From NCBI GenBank assembly GCA_022835595.1, contig BQUP01000013.1, positions 124,001 through 188,000 on the forward strand: a DNA stretch of 64,000 bases, in the 5' to 3' direction. Below are positions 49,282 through 61,379 of this stretch, piece after piece (position 1 is the first letter of the stretch; each line of letters starts with the position of its first letter). The notes beneath the pieces are model-generated. The model made no database searches, was not told where the DNA came from, and was given only the letters and a program-made list of their open reading frames with translations. This stretch comes from Cystobasidium ongulense (taxonomy: Eukaryota > Basidiomycota > Cystobasidiomycetes > Cystobasidiales > Cystobasidiaceae). Made by a program: the position numbers and the translations under genes.

Positions 49282-49500
49282 TTGTGGTTCCTGCTCGTGT
49301 TTTTGATTGAAGGTCTCTCTTCTCCCGAATACTTGTCTAAGGCACACACTCTCAAGACCATCACGCCGGGCATCATTCGGCCCGTACTCTCAACTGCACG
49401 ACTTGCGACAAGAAGGCCTCTTTGTGCAGTTCAGCAATCCTGCACATCCACAGCTCGCCTGCGATATCGATCAGGATTCGCCCGTGACTTGGTCAAAAAC
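49282..49500 (+). promoter_or_regulatory. Possible non-AUG-initiated mitochondrial targeting extension of HTS1
   Basis: 73 codons in frame with HTS1 and free of stops, encoding an Arg/Ser/Thr-rich segment with few acids (IRPVLSTARLATRRPL, STARLRYRSGFARDL). There is no ATG in any plus-strand frame here. Initiation would need a near-cognate codon such as the TTG at 49282 or the ACG near 49366, or an upstream exon. Confidence 0.45.
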
Positions 49501-51559
49501 ATGGCGTCCACAGTAGAGAGCATGAAGGAGCGCATGGCTGCGTTGGGCAGCCAGGTCCGAGCTATCAAGCAGGGCGGTGCGACGTCCAGCTCGGGAGACG
49601 GCAGTCTAGAGTCCATCCAGGCTGAGTTGAAGGAGCTCAAGACAAAGCTGGCAAAGGTAGAGAAGGACCAGAAGGCAGAGCTGGAGAAGAACAAGATCTT
49701 CCTCAAGGTACCAAAGGTATGTATACCGGCTTTTGCTGGTTCATACATGTATTCCATCCCCGCAGTGCTGATCCTTTGGCCTGCTCGTTGAATTTCATCA
49801 GGGCACCAAAGATCACCATCCTCAGGAAATGTTGATCCGCAACCACATCTTCAAGACCATTACCGAGGTTTTCGAGCTCCACGGAGCAGTAACGATAGAT
49901 ACGCCAGTTTTCGAATTGAAAGAGATCCTGTCTGGGAAATACGGCGAGGACTCGAAGCTTATCTATGATTTGAAAGATCAAGGTGGTGAAATCTGTAGTT
50001 TACGCTACGATCTTACGGTAAGTTCGGACTTCTCTGGCATCTGGAGATGCTTTGTTGCTGGTTCTCGCCTGACGCACCCAAATCGTCCGCAGGTTCCCTT
50101 CGCTCGCTTCCTGGCCATGAACCCAGATATCAAGAACATCAAGCGATATCACATTGCTAAGGTCTACCGCCGTGATCAACCAGCCATGAGCAAGGGTCGC
50201 ATGAGAGAGTTCTACCAATGTGATTATGATATTGCTGGATCCAAAGAGTCATACGACCCAATGCTACCAGATGCAGAAGTTCTAGTTGTTGCCGTACAGA
50301 CTTTAGAACGCCTGAAGATCGGCGACTTCACTATCAAGGTGGGTAACTTTCAATTCGACGCTTTGAGAGAACTAAAGGCTAGAGTACTCATGACTCCACT
50401 ACGAATGCCAGGTCAATCATCGCAAGATTCTAGACGGCATCTTCGCAGTCTGCGGTGTGCCAGCTGAAAAGACCCGAACTATCTCCAGCGCTGTCGACAA
50501 ACTAGACAAGCTCCCGTGGGAGGATGTCAAGAAAGAGATGTGCGAAGAGAAAGGTCTTGAACCTGCAGTCGCAGACAAGATTGGCGAATACGTCAAGCAC
50601 AAAGGTGGCGAAGAACTTCTAGAGCTTCTATCAGCGGATACGACATTCGCAGCCAATAAACTTGCTAAAGAGGGTATCGCCGACATGAAATTACTGTTCG
50701 AATACCTCAAAGCGTACGGCATCTTGGGCAGGGTAAGTTATCACCTCCCACTTGGGGGATCACACCAAGCTAATACATGTCCCAGATATCATTCGATCTT
50801 TCCCTCGCACGAGGTTTAGACTACTACACTGGCATCATCTACGAAGCCGTGACAGCTGAATCTGCTCCACCTGGTCAGACACCTTCAGCTTTGTCGACGG
50901 CAGAGCCAACGGAAGCAGCAAAGAAGAGCACAAAGCCTCGCTTCCCACCTGCAAACGCTGCCGCTACTAATGGACAGACAACAGAAGACGAAGATGCAAA
51001 CGTCGGAGTAGGTAGCGTTGCAGCTGGAGGACGTTACGACAATCTCGTCGGCATGTTCTCGCCTAGCGGAACTCAAGTACCTTGCGTAGGCATTTCATTC
51101 GGTGTCGAGCGCTTGTTCTCCATCTTGTGGAAACAGCAGCTAGCTCAAAAGGGCAGAGAAAACATCAAGAGCAAGGAGGTGGATGTATTCGTCATGGCTG
51201 TAGGAGATGCTCTTCTCGTCGAGCGCATGCAAATTGCAAAGGAATTGTGGGACAGTGGCATCCGGGTAAGCATATCGTCATATGCCAGGTCAAAACGTGA
51301 AATTGACATCCATCTTGTGTCACAGGCCGAGTTCCTCTACAAGGCGAAACCGAAAGCTGCAAAACAGTTCGAGGCTATCGAGAAAGGCAGTATTCCTTTT
51401 GCAGTCATTATCGGATCAAGCGAGCTCAAGGAGGGCAAGGTGCGCATAAAGGAGCAATCCGGCAAAGATAGCGGATCGTCGCCAGAAGATAAAGATGGTC
51501 AGCTTGTAGACAGAGTGACCATGGTAGAATACATTAAATCCCGATTGGCACAGAAATAG
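49501..51559 (+). CDS. HTS1: Histidyl-tRNA synthetase (cytosolic, probably also mitochondrial)
   Basis: Class II synthetase charging tRNA-His. The ATG at 49501 opens a WHEP-type helical hairpin ([20 protein letters not shown] to [17 protein letters not shown]). The catalytic core follows: [18 protein letters not shown]-like [38 protein letters not shown] (motif 1-2 region), [20 protein letters not shown] then [13 protein letters not shown] (motif 2), [28 protein letters not shown] and [14 protein letters not shown] (motif 3). The anticodon-binding domain ([20 protein letters not shown]) ends the protein. A 45-residue Pro/Ala/Thr insert sits after the YEAV strand. In-frame open sequence upstream to 49282 without any AUG looks like a mitochondrial presequence. 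AATAAA at 51577-51582 lies 18 bases after the stop. Confidence 0.93.
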
Positions 51560-51663
51560 ATGTCCTAGGAATCAAAAATAAAGCACAAATGATGCGATAC
51601 CAGTAATGAAACCCGTCTACGCCGCATTCAGCGTCTTTGGTTTTGCCCTTGGCTCCTTTGGCA

Positions 51664-52263
51664 TTAAGCGATGAATTCGGAGAGGGATGCCTGATCCAAT
51701 ATTTGTGCTTCGACCAGCCTGCCTACTTCCCGGCCCTGTGCAGAGAGAAGGTCAATGTATCCAGATACACAGCGTCTTGTATATGACGTACCTGCTCCAG
51801 GCGCACAAGAGTTGGTATGTTGCTAATCTTGAAAGGCTCATGTCGGAACTGTATGGCGTTATCGGTATCAGTATGTATGCCGATGGACCTGTATCGGACG
51901 ATAATGTCATTTACCGCGTTGCTGGTAGCTTTCCAGCTGAGAAGGCAGAGACAGTCAGGCAGGATTGTACTTCGATAAGTGGCTACAAGCGGAGGCTCAC
52001 CTTGTACGTTCGCCAACCATTACTTGAATGGCCGCGGGAGCTTTGTCAGCCCCAAAGGTTTGCTCTAGCACTGGCTTTGTTGCTTGACAATCAGGGCACC
52101 ACTATCGTAAGCCAGTCTCATCAGCTGTTTCCTGATGGCACGCAATAGATCGACCATTATGTAGGCTGACATCTGCATAGTACACCAAGAACAACGGCTC
52201 TTCGGTATCGGCAATGACCTGCTTGACGTCTTCAGGATCTGTGATTATATCTTGCCAGCCCAT
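51664..52263 (-). CDS. TXNDC17/TRP14-like thioredoxin-fold protein
   Basis: Four small exons that only make sense together. Exon 1 (ATG 52261-52263) reads MGWQDIITDPEDVKQVIADT then EEPLFLVYYAD. Exon 2, after TAG, reads WCPDCQATKPVLEQTFGADK. The third reads SWKATSNAVNDIIVRYRSIG to RHEPFKISNIPTLVRLEQ. The fourth reads GREVGRLVEAQILDQASLSE then FIA, stop TAA at 51664-51666. WCPDC is the active site of the TRP14 (TXNDC17) branch, and the cis-Pro is in IPTLVRL. Human TRP14 reduces disulfides on selected proteins and cystine. Total about 130 residues, the family size. The donor of exon 1 (GTCAGC) is weak, but the frame is exact. The gene lies head-to-tail with the next gene, 224 bases apart. Confidence 0.78.
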
Positions 52264-52487
52264 GCTGCTTGCTTATAACAATCGTACAATAGATAGCGTC
52301 TAGACGGAGAAGAGGCAAACCACGCGCTCGCTGTTTGCGGCTGAAAAGGCACCGTGAAACGCCACTTGCTTGCATTCAATATCCAAAGGTGTGACCTACC
52401 TATTCTCATTAAGACTAATTTTATAGTAATGTTACAACACCAAAGATTTACAAAGTGGTAACGCAGTTCGGGTTATATAATTGGCTA

Positions 52488-53766
52488 TCAGTCGGTCACA
52501 CGATATCCGACTCTCCCCATAATCGGTCTAATTAAGTAACGCTCAGCAAGGATGGCATTGTAACGAATAAAATCGCTGGCGATGAGCTTTAGATTCTCTA
52601 TGGTTTCGTTTGCTACACCTCCCAGGAGACGCTGCGCAGCGACCAAGGGAAGGTAGAGCATTGCAAATTGTGGGGCGAGCACGAACACTACGAAAGCAGT
52701 CCGTGCTGCACGCACGGTCGGAGTTGCGTACGCGAGGTTATACGGACGCAGCTGAGACAGATGGCGCATGTATTCAAGAGAGAATCCGTGTGTAAGGGCG
52801 CCTCGGTAGACTGAGGCGTAAGAGCTGGAAGTTGCAAGAGTTAGTTTGGTAGGTAACGTATAAGCAGCTTAACAGTCCTTACGCAATAGTTGGCGTCAGG
52901 CACGAAGATCTATACTTTTCTTGGGCAACAAGGCAGTACCCTTCGATAACTTTTGCTGCTTGAGGTCTTGTCTGTTTACTTGTGTCACCTAGCGGCTTGC
53001 ACCGTATCTGCGCCACCCTGAAGCCAGATGATCCGCTCAGTTTGGACATTTGCTCGGCCGTTATGCGGTATGCGATGCCCTGTAAGCTGGTTTGTTAACA
53101 GTCTAAGATAGCTGTAGCAATGTGTGACATACTTCGACCGGAGGTGGCAGCTCGCCTGGAGGAGTGAATGGTATACCCGGGAAGCAGCGATCGTGTATGT
53201 ATCGAAGATAGGCGGCTTCGTTGTCATCAGAAGACCTTTCTTTTGACAGTTTATCATTGAAGCCTTTTATGATGAGCCTAAAGGGTCAATATCGCAAATC
53301 AGATCATCCGGGAAAGCTCTTTGACCGGCTTGACTTTGACCAACGATGGATAGGCAGGCTCCACGAATGGTATCCCGCAGTAGTCGAAAGCTGTGGGATA
53401 TGAAATTCAGGCCAATTCACATCGCCGTTGAGACAACATTCTCACAAAGCCAAGCGTTTTCGGCCACCACAGCCATGACCTCTAGAGGCGAGGGAGTTGA
53501 TATGACATTCTGAAAGGTACCTTCATTCATATAATTGGCATATGCAAAGAACTGTAGTGAAGTATGAGCCTGAAGCATTCACATTCGACCTCTAACCACA
53601 ATGGGAACTGGATGTACCCAAACATGGTCTCCAACCGTGCCATCTTTCGGAGCCTCGAAGCTGGATGCCATTGGGATAACTTGACGACTTGCTCCCGGAA
53701 TATAGGGTTATATAGCCTTAGCGCAACGTAGTTCAGGTGTCGGTCATAGCTAGACTCTATTCGCAT
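52488..53766 (-). CDS. Gamma-glutamylcyclotransferase-like protein (GliK/AIG2-type), probably lacking the catalytic Glu
   Basis: A multi-exon gene. After removing an intron with acceptor CTACAG, exons join FGYIQFPLW to FFAYANYMNEG, the position of the family's YxFAYGSNM motif. Then follow STPSPLEVMAVVAENAWL, FDYCGIPFVEPAYPSLV, an exon with EAAYLRYIHDRCFPGIPFTP then PGELPPPVE, then GIAYRITAEQMSKLSGSSGF, and finally SYASVYRGALTHGFSLEYMR and a helical tail ending YRVTD. This order matches fungal gamma-glutamylcyclotransferase-like proteins. The catalytic Glu of the LDxxEG motif is replaced (LSGSSG). The C-terminal 90 residues are longer than in minimal enzymes. Two starts are possible, 53766 (MRIESSYDRH) and 53643 (MARLETMFGY). 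The junction before LIIKGFND could not be resolved in phase. Confidence 0.65.
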
Positions 53767-54138
53767 AGGTAGGAAGGCAAGGTACACAGCTGCATGCGTC
53801 GGGTGGACGATCAACGCGATGTGGCAAACGCATTAGAAAGAGCAGCGAACCTCGCCGGGCAATTCAGACAGACTAACGAAGAAGTTATCATTGCGTTTGA
53901 TCATCCATCACCGATGCTGACTACTGTCCACGAATCCTGAAGAAAATGCGCGTTAAAGATTGTAGCGGGATGCGACGTTATCGTGAAGAACTATGCAACA
54001 AAAAAACAGGCAGCAGAAAAAGCATAGAAGATGCTCATGTGTTTTGTATATATTTAAACTAGATGAAGCTTTGGAAAGGCTTGTCTCATTTAGCCGTGCT
54101 CGATACATATAGATGGATGACTTCCGGGGTCCAAGATC
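53767..54138. promoter_or_regulatory. Intergenic, promoter side of the cyclotransferase-like gene, 3' flank of the kinase
   Basis: 372 bases, AT-rich near 54000-54060. No gene seen. Confidence 0.45.
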
Positions 54139-57100
54139 TTATCGGCCTCCCTTGTCAGAGGAAGGTGTTGCACCTTCTGTACTGTGAGCGTGATTGACGG
54201 GTAAATATCGTTCCCTAGTAGCATGTCGAGTCAAAGGCTGCAGTCCGAACGACTCAGCTTTCTCTACTGGTATAGTCGCGGAGGAGTCAACAGAGCTTGC
54301 AGTTGGCGGGACCACTTCTGTATGATTAGACGAAGGTACTTGCACACCTTGTATGGGAGGAGTAGCCGAAGAGACTTGCACATCTTGTGTGGGAGGAGTA
54401 ATGCCTTCCGGCGCGGTGCTCTTTTTGTTTCGTCTCATATAGAATCTAGGGGTCGGAGAGGAAGGAAGGCTGTTTGACATCCAGTCCGAAGAAGCCCTGA
54501 GTAACTTGGGAGAGATCAAACGTCTGGTGGGACCCTTGCTGGGCCTTTTCTCTTGTCGGTCCACTTGCTCAGACGATTCAATGGAGGAAGGCGAGTCGCT
54601 CATTCCGCCAATGGAAGGGCTGGGTGATAGCTGATTACTCGTCTTATTGGACCGTGTGGGCTGGACGCTACCGCTTGCGAGGCGTGTGAGCGGACCTCTA
54701 GCAGTATAAGACCTTGTTGGGGTAGGCATCCTCGTGGAAGGCTTTAGTTGTATTTTGTATTTGTCGACTACGCCCTTTGCAAATAGATTCGTTCCAGCCA
54801 ATAACCGTTTCCTAGGTCCTTTTGTACCGTTGTCGGCGACCTCGTGACTTCCCACATCTTCCACGACGTCCCAATCACCGTGCTCTTCAGAAACTCGAAG
54901 GCCATCATCGCCCGACAACTCAGCCGGAGATGCCATCCTCGGCATTTCGACAGAGCTGCGAAAGCCTGGATTGGTTGAAGAGAGAAGCGAGGCTTCACCC
55001 GAAAGTCTTGCATCGTGGATATTTTCCTCTTCTTGGCCTTCGCCCACTACAGGTAATTCGCCTGGTTCCGGAAGTCTCTGTATGGGTTGAGTGATATGTC
55101 CATTCTGCGATACCGGTGAAGGTTCGTTCTGCGCTGGGACGGGCAAAGTGCTGATCATGGCATACTTGGCCTCCTCTCCTCGTTTGCCTGGGCTTGATGG
55201 CGGAGTGGATATGTCCTGTGTAGCAGATTGCTCTCTTGGGCTTTGAGCTATGTGTCCATTTTCAAGGCGGTCTGTAGCTTCCTCTACCGTCGATGACGCC
55301 TTGTTCTCCTCCTTTACAGCTGTTTCTCCAGGCGCATTGGGATCCTCTTCCTCGCTAACATCATCATCGCTTTCCGGCTGTTCCGCCTCGCTCTCCGGAT
55401 CGGCCCATGCGCCGTCGAAGGAATAGTCTGCGAAAACATCGCGACCATCTTTATCAAAAGCTTTATCAGGTTCCTTGCCTGATGTTTTGGCTTTTATTTC
55501 TATTTCTTCTGTATCTTTTTCGTCGACAAAACCGAGATCCATCGTCAAGAAGCATTCTTCAAAGTTCTGTGTATCAGCCGGGTCATCGGTTGACAGGTGC
55601 GGTATGAAAGGCGGAATATATCGCTTGTTGTTGACACTGATGACAACATGTCAGTGTATCACTCTAAAAGGTTTTCAGTATGCATTGGAAAGCTTACAAG
55701 GACCAATCGATAGCCTCAAAGTACTTAGACCGCTTGACTCTGCTCGTCGTCATTCTGAATTCCGGCTCCTTCTGCAGCAATCCCCGCAATAGTGCGCGAG
55801 TGTCACTGTCGAGATAGTCGCTAGCGCCGAATTCAAGCTGTTCGTGCAAGACCCGACGATACATGATCCCATGGTCTTCGTTGTAGAAGGGTGTCTATCA
55901 GGGAGCGTAATAAGTAAGAGCAATTATTCGCGTCGAGAGGACAAGCCAGGCTTACCACTCCCGACAACATTTCGTAGATCATCGTACCCAGCGACCACAT
56001 ATCCACAGGGTACGAGTAAGCATGGCCGAGCAGTACTTCCGGAGCTAGATATTCCGCCGTTCCACAAAATGTGGTCGTTATCTCTGCGATCCTGGCAATG
56101 GTAGACGACATTTGCCGAATCCCAGATTTTCCTTTTTCTTTCGAAGACCACAAGGGTAAGAGCACTCCATTCTGATGTCCACGCTCGTCGGAGCCCATAG
56201 AAGGTCGATTGAATTGCTTTGATAGACCAAAATCCGTAAGGACAATGTGACCATCGGCAGCTAGCAGTATATTCTCAGGCTTTAGATCGCGATAGATGAC
56301 GCCGGAATTGTGTAAACTTTCGAGGCCTTCGATTATCTCAGCAGCGTAGAAGCGAGTTCGATCTTTGCCTAGTCTGCCCCAGCGAGAAAGTTGCGTCGCT
56401 AAGTCTCCGCCGGGATGAAAGTCGAGCACGAGGAAGAGATTGTCGTTGTCCTGCTCATAAGCTGGAAGTATCAGCTCATCGTCTCTTCCAATACCATTAC
56501 GCGATGGATGTGACCTACCTGGAAGCTCCATCGCATTTTGACGACAAAGGGATTGGGCGTCTCGGTTGCCATTTTCCTCAATATATTCTGTTCCGTTAAA
56601 GTATGCGCTAGCTCACGATGAGCAAGGACATGATGCTTGTGTATAGCTTTGACAGCATAGAGTGAATTATTCCCAGATGCTTTGCTCATCGTAGTTGCAT
56701 CCTTCACTCGCGCTAAAAGTACCTTTCCAGCACATCCTTTGCCCAACACCCGTAAGATTTCAAAATCTTCGATCCTAATTGAAGGTTTATGAGATCTGGT
56801 ACGATGGGAAACAGAAGTGTTGGCAGTACTGCTTTTACGGCTTCTTCGAAGGCTGGAGACTGACTTCTTCTTTCCGTTCAGCGATGATATGTGAGACTGG
56901 GCTTCCGAATCATCTGTTGCGGCTGATGCGGGAGAAAGAAAGCTTGGAGTGAGTAATTCTTGTGCCTGAGCAGGTTGAGCTGCCTCTGTAGGATCTTCCT
57001 CAGATGCGACTGCTGTGGCTCCAGATAAAGGGGGCAGCTGGTTTGGATCTTCGACAAATGGCGTCGCGTCGATCATTGACTCTTCCAAGGCAGCGAGGAT

Positions 57101-59416
57101 GGGTTCGTCCGATGGGCTAGTGACGACCGGAATCGGTGCATCCATCACGAGCGAATCGGACAAAGTCGCAGGTGGTGTAGTATCGACATTCTCACCAGAC
57201 GGAGACATCGGAGAAACAGGAGAAGACGGCACATACTCCGTTATTGTAGACTTGGACGACTTTGCTTCCTGCTTGAGTTTGTTGGAAGTACTTTTGAAAG
57301 GATCACTCGCAGAAGTATGCCGAGCTTCACTGTCTTGTCTCAATCTCTGCATGTATTCAAGTACTTCGGGGTCTCCAACTATTTCCTTACCATTTGCATC
57401 TGCATGCTCGATGAACAAGCTCATTGCAGAAACAGAAGTATCGGTATCGGTGGAACCGTCTCTCTTTAGCTTCATTGAAGCAGAAGCAGAATTAGAAGTG
57501 GCAGAAGATGAGTTTGTAGAAGATTCTGTAGGATGCCCTCTTCCTAGATCTCCCCCATTTCGAGCGGAGTAATGACCGAGTGAATCAACACCAATACCAG
57601 AATCATCGATTCTCACTTCTTTTCTTGTCGGTGTGACCTCCGTTCTTTTACCATGGCTATCCATATTCGCACCATTGCGGGGTAGGGAAGGAGGCGAAGA
57701 GGACATAGGAGATTTAGTCTCTAATGCGGTATCGCTTTTCATCCTCTTCAATCTTTTTCCTTTCGAGATGGTACTCTGAGAAGGAGGTGGTGATTCTAAA
57801 CGAGACGACTCGTGATCCTCCCTGCCGGGTCTGAAAAAGGCAGTCCATTGCTTTGAAGCTCGAATGACAGCGACACAGGAGAGGGAGGTGAGGTAATCTG
57901 ATAGATTGGAAAGTTGAGACTGCAGTATAGAGATTCGAGGGGTATCTACTATAGGACTAATGCGCTGTTGTTCATCATCGGCAGATGGGGTCTTGGAGTA
58001 TGCCGGCAAAGCTTGCTGAGATAAAAGCCCATCGAGATGAGCAGTGTCTTCCTCTGCAATAGTAGCCTGAGAAGCAGAAGACAAAATGCTTGGAGTGCCT
58101 TTTCGTGTTATAGTTGGAGAAGTAAAGGTTCGGGTAAGGGAAGCGAGTACCGATTTTCGTCGCGTATGACCTCGCGTATCTCGAGCGTTGGTGGCAGTTA
58201 CAAGTGACAAAGAAAGGATAGAAGGTCGGGGTGCAATTGGCATGTGGGCCCTGAAGTGCTTGCGGAGCTGTTATCGCACAGGAGAGGTGTAGCACTTAGT
58301 CAGCAAACGATAGCGACTGACTGTAGCAAAAGTCTTCGAGTACAAACCTACTTCATCGTCCAACTTGGTGAGCTGCCCAATTTTCCTATACAAGGTAAGT
58401 GAGCTACTCCCCGTGGTGACATAGAGAACCAACAGCTGATCTGGATGTGCTTGAGCATCAGGAGAAAGTTTTTCCATGTTGAAGGCGGGTGTGCTCGTCG
58501 AAGGTGAGTGGCTGTCGAGCACACGATCGCCAGAAAAGGTCGCGGCATCAGGGCTGAACGATATATCGTCTTGACTGCTCTCTAAGGGACGCTTAGCTGG
58601 CGATGCTGGTGGTGTCTGTTCCAGACCCGCTTTCGATGCACGGAGAGGTGTTGTTGCGGCCGCGGGTGTCATTGGTGGGGAGGTAGGAGCCATGGAAAGG
58701 TCTTCTATAGGATCCGCGTTTACTCGACCATCTTCTTCCGTGGTTGTCGAGAGAGCTGTGGCTGAGGCTGTTGGGACTCTCTCTCTACCGAGGAAGCGTC
58801 TTGCTCTACCAGACAGTCCGCCAAACTTTGTATTCGAGGACGACGTGCCCTTCTTGGATGGCATATCAGGGCGAGGCTGTGATTCCAGCTTGTTGCGTCG
58901 ACTGCTCCCATACTCTAAGAACAAGCCTTCAGATGGAGCAGGCTGTACTGTGATCTCCCAGGCTTGATCTCTCGCTTTGGCGGCTTGTACAGCACGCATG
59001 AAGGCATGCTCGCGTTCGTCCGGTGTGTCGGGTGTACGAGGAGCATGTGAGGAGGCATTCAAAGTGGACGAAGGCACGTCCGCGACCGGATGAGGATGAT
59101 CAGGTGTTTCGTGCTTGTCCTTGGTCTGGTCCTGGCTCTCGTCCTGCTGTCCGACATTGAACAAGCTGCCTAATGCAAAAGCGCGTCGCCCTGCTCGCCC
59201 TGCACCGTTGCTCAGAGCAGACTTGGGCCTCTGAAAGCGGTCGTTGGATGCACTGCCTATTTCAGAGGAGGGTATGCCTGCGATAGTGCCGTATCTACTG
59301 CCGTTGGGTGATGGAGAGGTCGCTGTTCCATCGAGGGTGCTGTTGCCATTGGATCTCGAGGATTTGAGCGTCGACAGGCTCCCAGTGAGGGTCCCAAAGT
59401 CGAGTGAGCGGCGCAT
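54139..59416 (-). CDS. AGC-family Ser/Thr protein kinase with PX-like N-terminal region
   Basis: About 1,600 residues from ATG 59414-59416. The first 300 are Ser-rich and disordered. A PX-like stretch follows (LVLYVTTGSSSLTLYRKIGQ then LTKLDDEV; ISILQSQLSNLSDYLTSLSC then IRASKQWTAFFRPGRED). The kinase domain has FEILRVLGKGCAGKVLLARV, YAVKAIHK, FLVLDFHPGGDLATQL, VIYRDLKPENILLA, LTDFGLSKQF, TTFCGTAEYLAPEVLLG and VDMWSLGTMIYEMLSG. All catalytic residues are present. The segment between DFG and TTFCGT is about 45 residues, much longer than in S6K or Akt. VFADYSFDGAW looks like the hydrophobic motif. The C-terminal 440 residues are Ser/Pro-rich with a duplicated PPTQDVQV unit. Resembles the S6K/Ypk branch; the pathway is not determined. 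Confidence 0.87.
54338..54400 (-). repeat. Duplicated 27-base coding unit in the kinase tail
   Basis: ACTTGCACACCTTGTATGGG and the near copy ACTTGCACATCTTGTGTGGG start 36 bases apart (54338 and 54374). They encode PPIQGVQVPS and PPTQDVQVSS. Confidence 0.8.
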
Positions 59417-61379
59417 CTCGGCAGCGATGGGGTGTATGGATGTCCTTTGCTACTTGGAAGCAGTGATGGAGAGCAGGACAGAGTAGAGTCGGTTGTGCTT
59501 GTCCTTGCGTTCACTCGAGCGAGCTTGCACGGACTCTTCGTGTCGCGGACGGGTGAGGCGTCGGACTGACAGCACGGCTGAGGAGCACGCACGTAAGGAG
59601 GGTCTGGCTGGCAAGATATGGGAATCGTGGTAATGCTCTGTCGAGGATTCGATGTTCCGAGGATGCGCACAGAAGGTATAGCTGAAGTCGAGAGCGTGTT
59701 GATGTGGTCAAATTGAAGTGGCGGTTTTGTTGTCGCGTCGTAGATCAAGTCGAGTGACTCTGTGTGAGCGAGGTAGGTTTGCTGTGAGAGCTGAGGTGAG
59801 CATACAAGACTGAATGAGTGAATGCTGTCGCTGGATCCTGACAGACAGCCTGAGAGATGGCATTCACTCACGTGCTCGTTGAGTGATCCAGGCAGGTCGC
59901 AGGATGTTAGAATATCGAAATGAGTCAGGGTCGCTGATGTGTATTTCCTGCTGCTTGTCGCTGTGTACAGTCCACTCTTCGCTCCTATTGATGCACCTCT
60001 TCCCTCCAAGATGGAGCTCCTCTGCATGAGTGCTGTGCGCAGAAGTGAGTGATGGAAAGCTGAAAGATTGTCAATGCATGCGATACAAGATGGCCAGCAC
60101 AGGCAAGGAAGCAAGCGTTCATCAGCCGAGTTCAGCCTGTACTCCCTTTCAAAAGCAGTCTTCCCTCCTGTCTTTGGCTTTCTCTTTCTGGCTTTGGTTG
60201 CAGCATTGCTATTGATGGGAACGGACAGGTGTCGAAGCGCATGGACTGGGAAGGTGGACATGGCTCAAAAGCTCCTCTCATAGAATTTGCTTTTCTTCCT
60301 TCCATACTCTCAACCAAGTCAGCGCTTCTGCTTTGACCGGGAATATCGCAGCATTCGGGTCTCGCTTTCTTCGGGCTTTCCTCCATTCGGTCTTTTCTCT
60401 TTCTCGTCCACACCGACGCAGAGCAGCTCTGGAGTACGTATTGTGTTGACCATCATATCGAGTGGAGCACTAGTGGGCTGGCCCATTTGTACGCAGCGCA
60501 TTCAGAGAAGATCAAGAAAGATCAAGAGAGACATGCTGCATTTCACTCTCTCCCCCACTTTCCTTCCCTCTGATCAACTACCACATACAAGCTCATGTTC
60601 TCACAATTCACGACCGCACAGAGAGGCTCCTTACCCTTGACATTATCAACCTCGCAGCCTCGTAGCCTCTCGGCCCTCTCCACTTCATTTGACTGAATCC
60701 TGGAATGATCTGCGTCGTCAATTGGCAAGAAAGCCGGCCAACATCTGTATCACGATTCCTGCATCGCATCGCAGAAGACACAACCAGTTATGATTCAGTC
60801 GCCTCTGACTACAGAGGTCCTGCTACTCCCCTTAGGCATCGTTCTGCAACCGTTCCAAGAGTCAACGGCAACGGGTCAGACCTGGCACAGGGATCACATG
60901 GGCATAGCACCGCCTCGACATTATGGAATCAGCAGCTGGACTACGATACACAATCATTTCGCTTGTTTCTGTTCGCGCTGACCTCTTTCAGCAACCCAGC
61001 CAGGAGTTGACGAGTATGCAAACAAAAGATCTCTGGAAAGCGCAGACTCTGACTTGACCAGGGGACGAGCGGATTCTGCTATGCTACAATTGCCTATCAG
61101 CTTTACGACACTGCTTGGCCCGCGTCTCCCGCAGGTCATAATGACCAGCCAGCCTGTCCAAGTCTGGCGCCGAAACCGCACGATACAACCGACCCAAACT
61201 TAAAGCTACGGAATCTGCAAATTTGTCGGCCTGAAAGACGGCGATAAAACTCGCAGCCTGGTCAGAGCTGTGCTATCATGGCTGTGATGATCGTGTACGT
61301 CTCCGCGGTGCCTCGTCAATGCTGTACCCCCTTTGGGCTGTGCCTGCTGTGCCTACCGAGAGAATTGTTTTGAGCGACC
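59417..61379. promoter_or_regulatory. Long upstream region of the kinase gene
   Basis: About 2 kb upstream of the kinase start. It contains a 334-codon ATG-started ORF (60261-59257, minus) that overlaps the kinase start in another frame and resembles no family. There are many pyrimidine runs (60290-60420) and short inverted words, but no RNA gene is recognised. Confidence 0.45.

Noticed and set aside
57015-57572. 185-codon plus-strand ORF
   Set aside because: Antisense to the Ser-rich kinase linker; composition explained by complementary codons.
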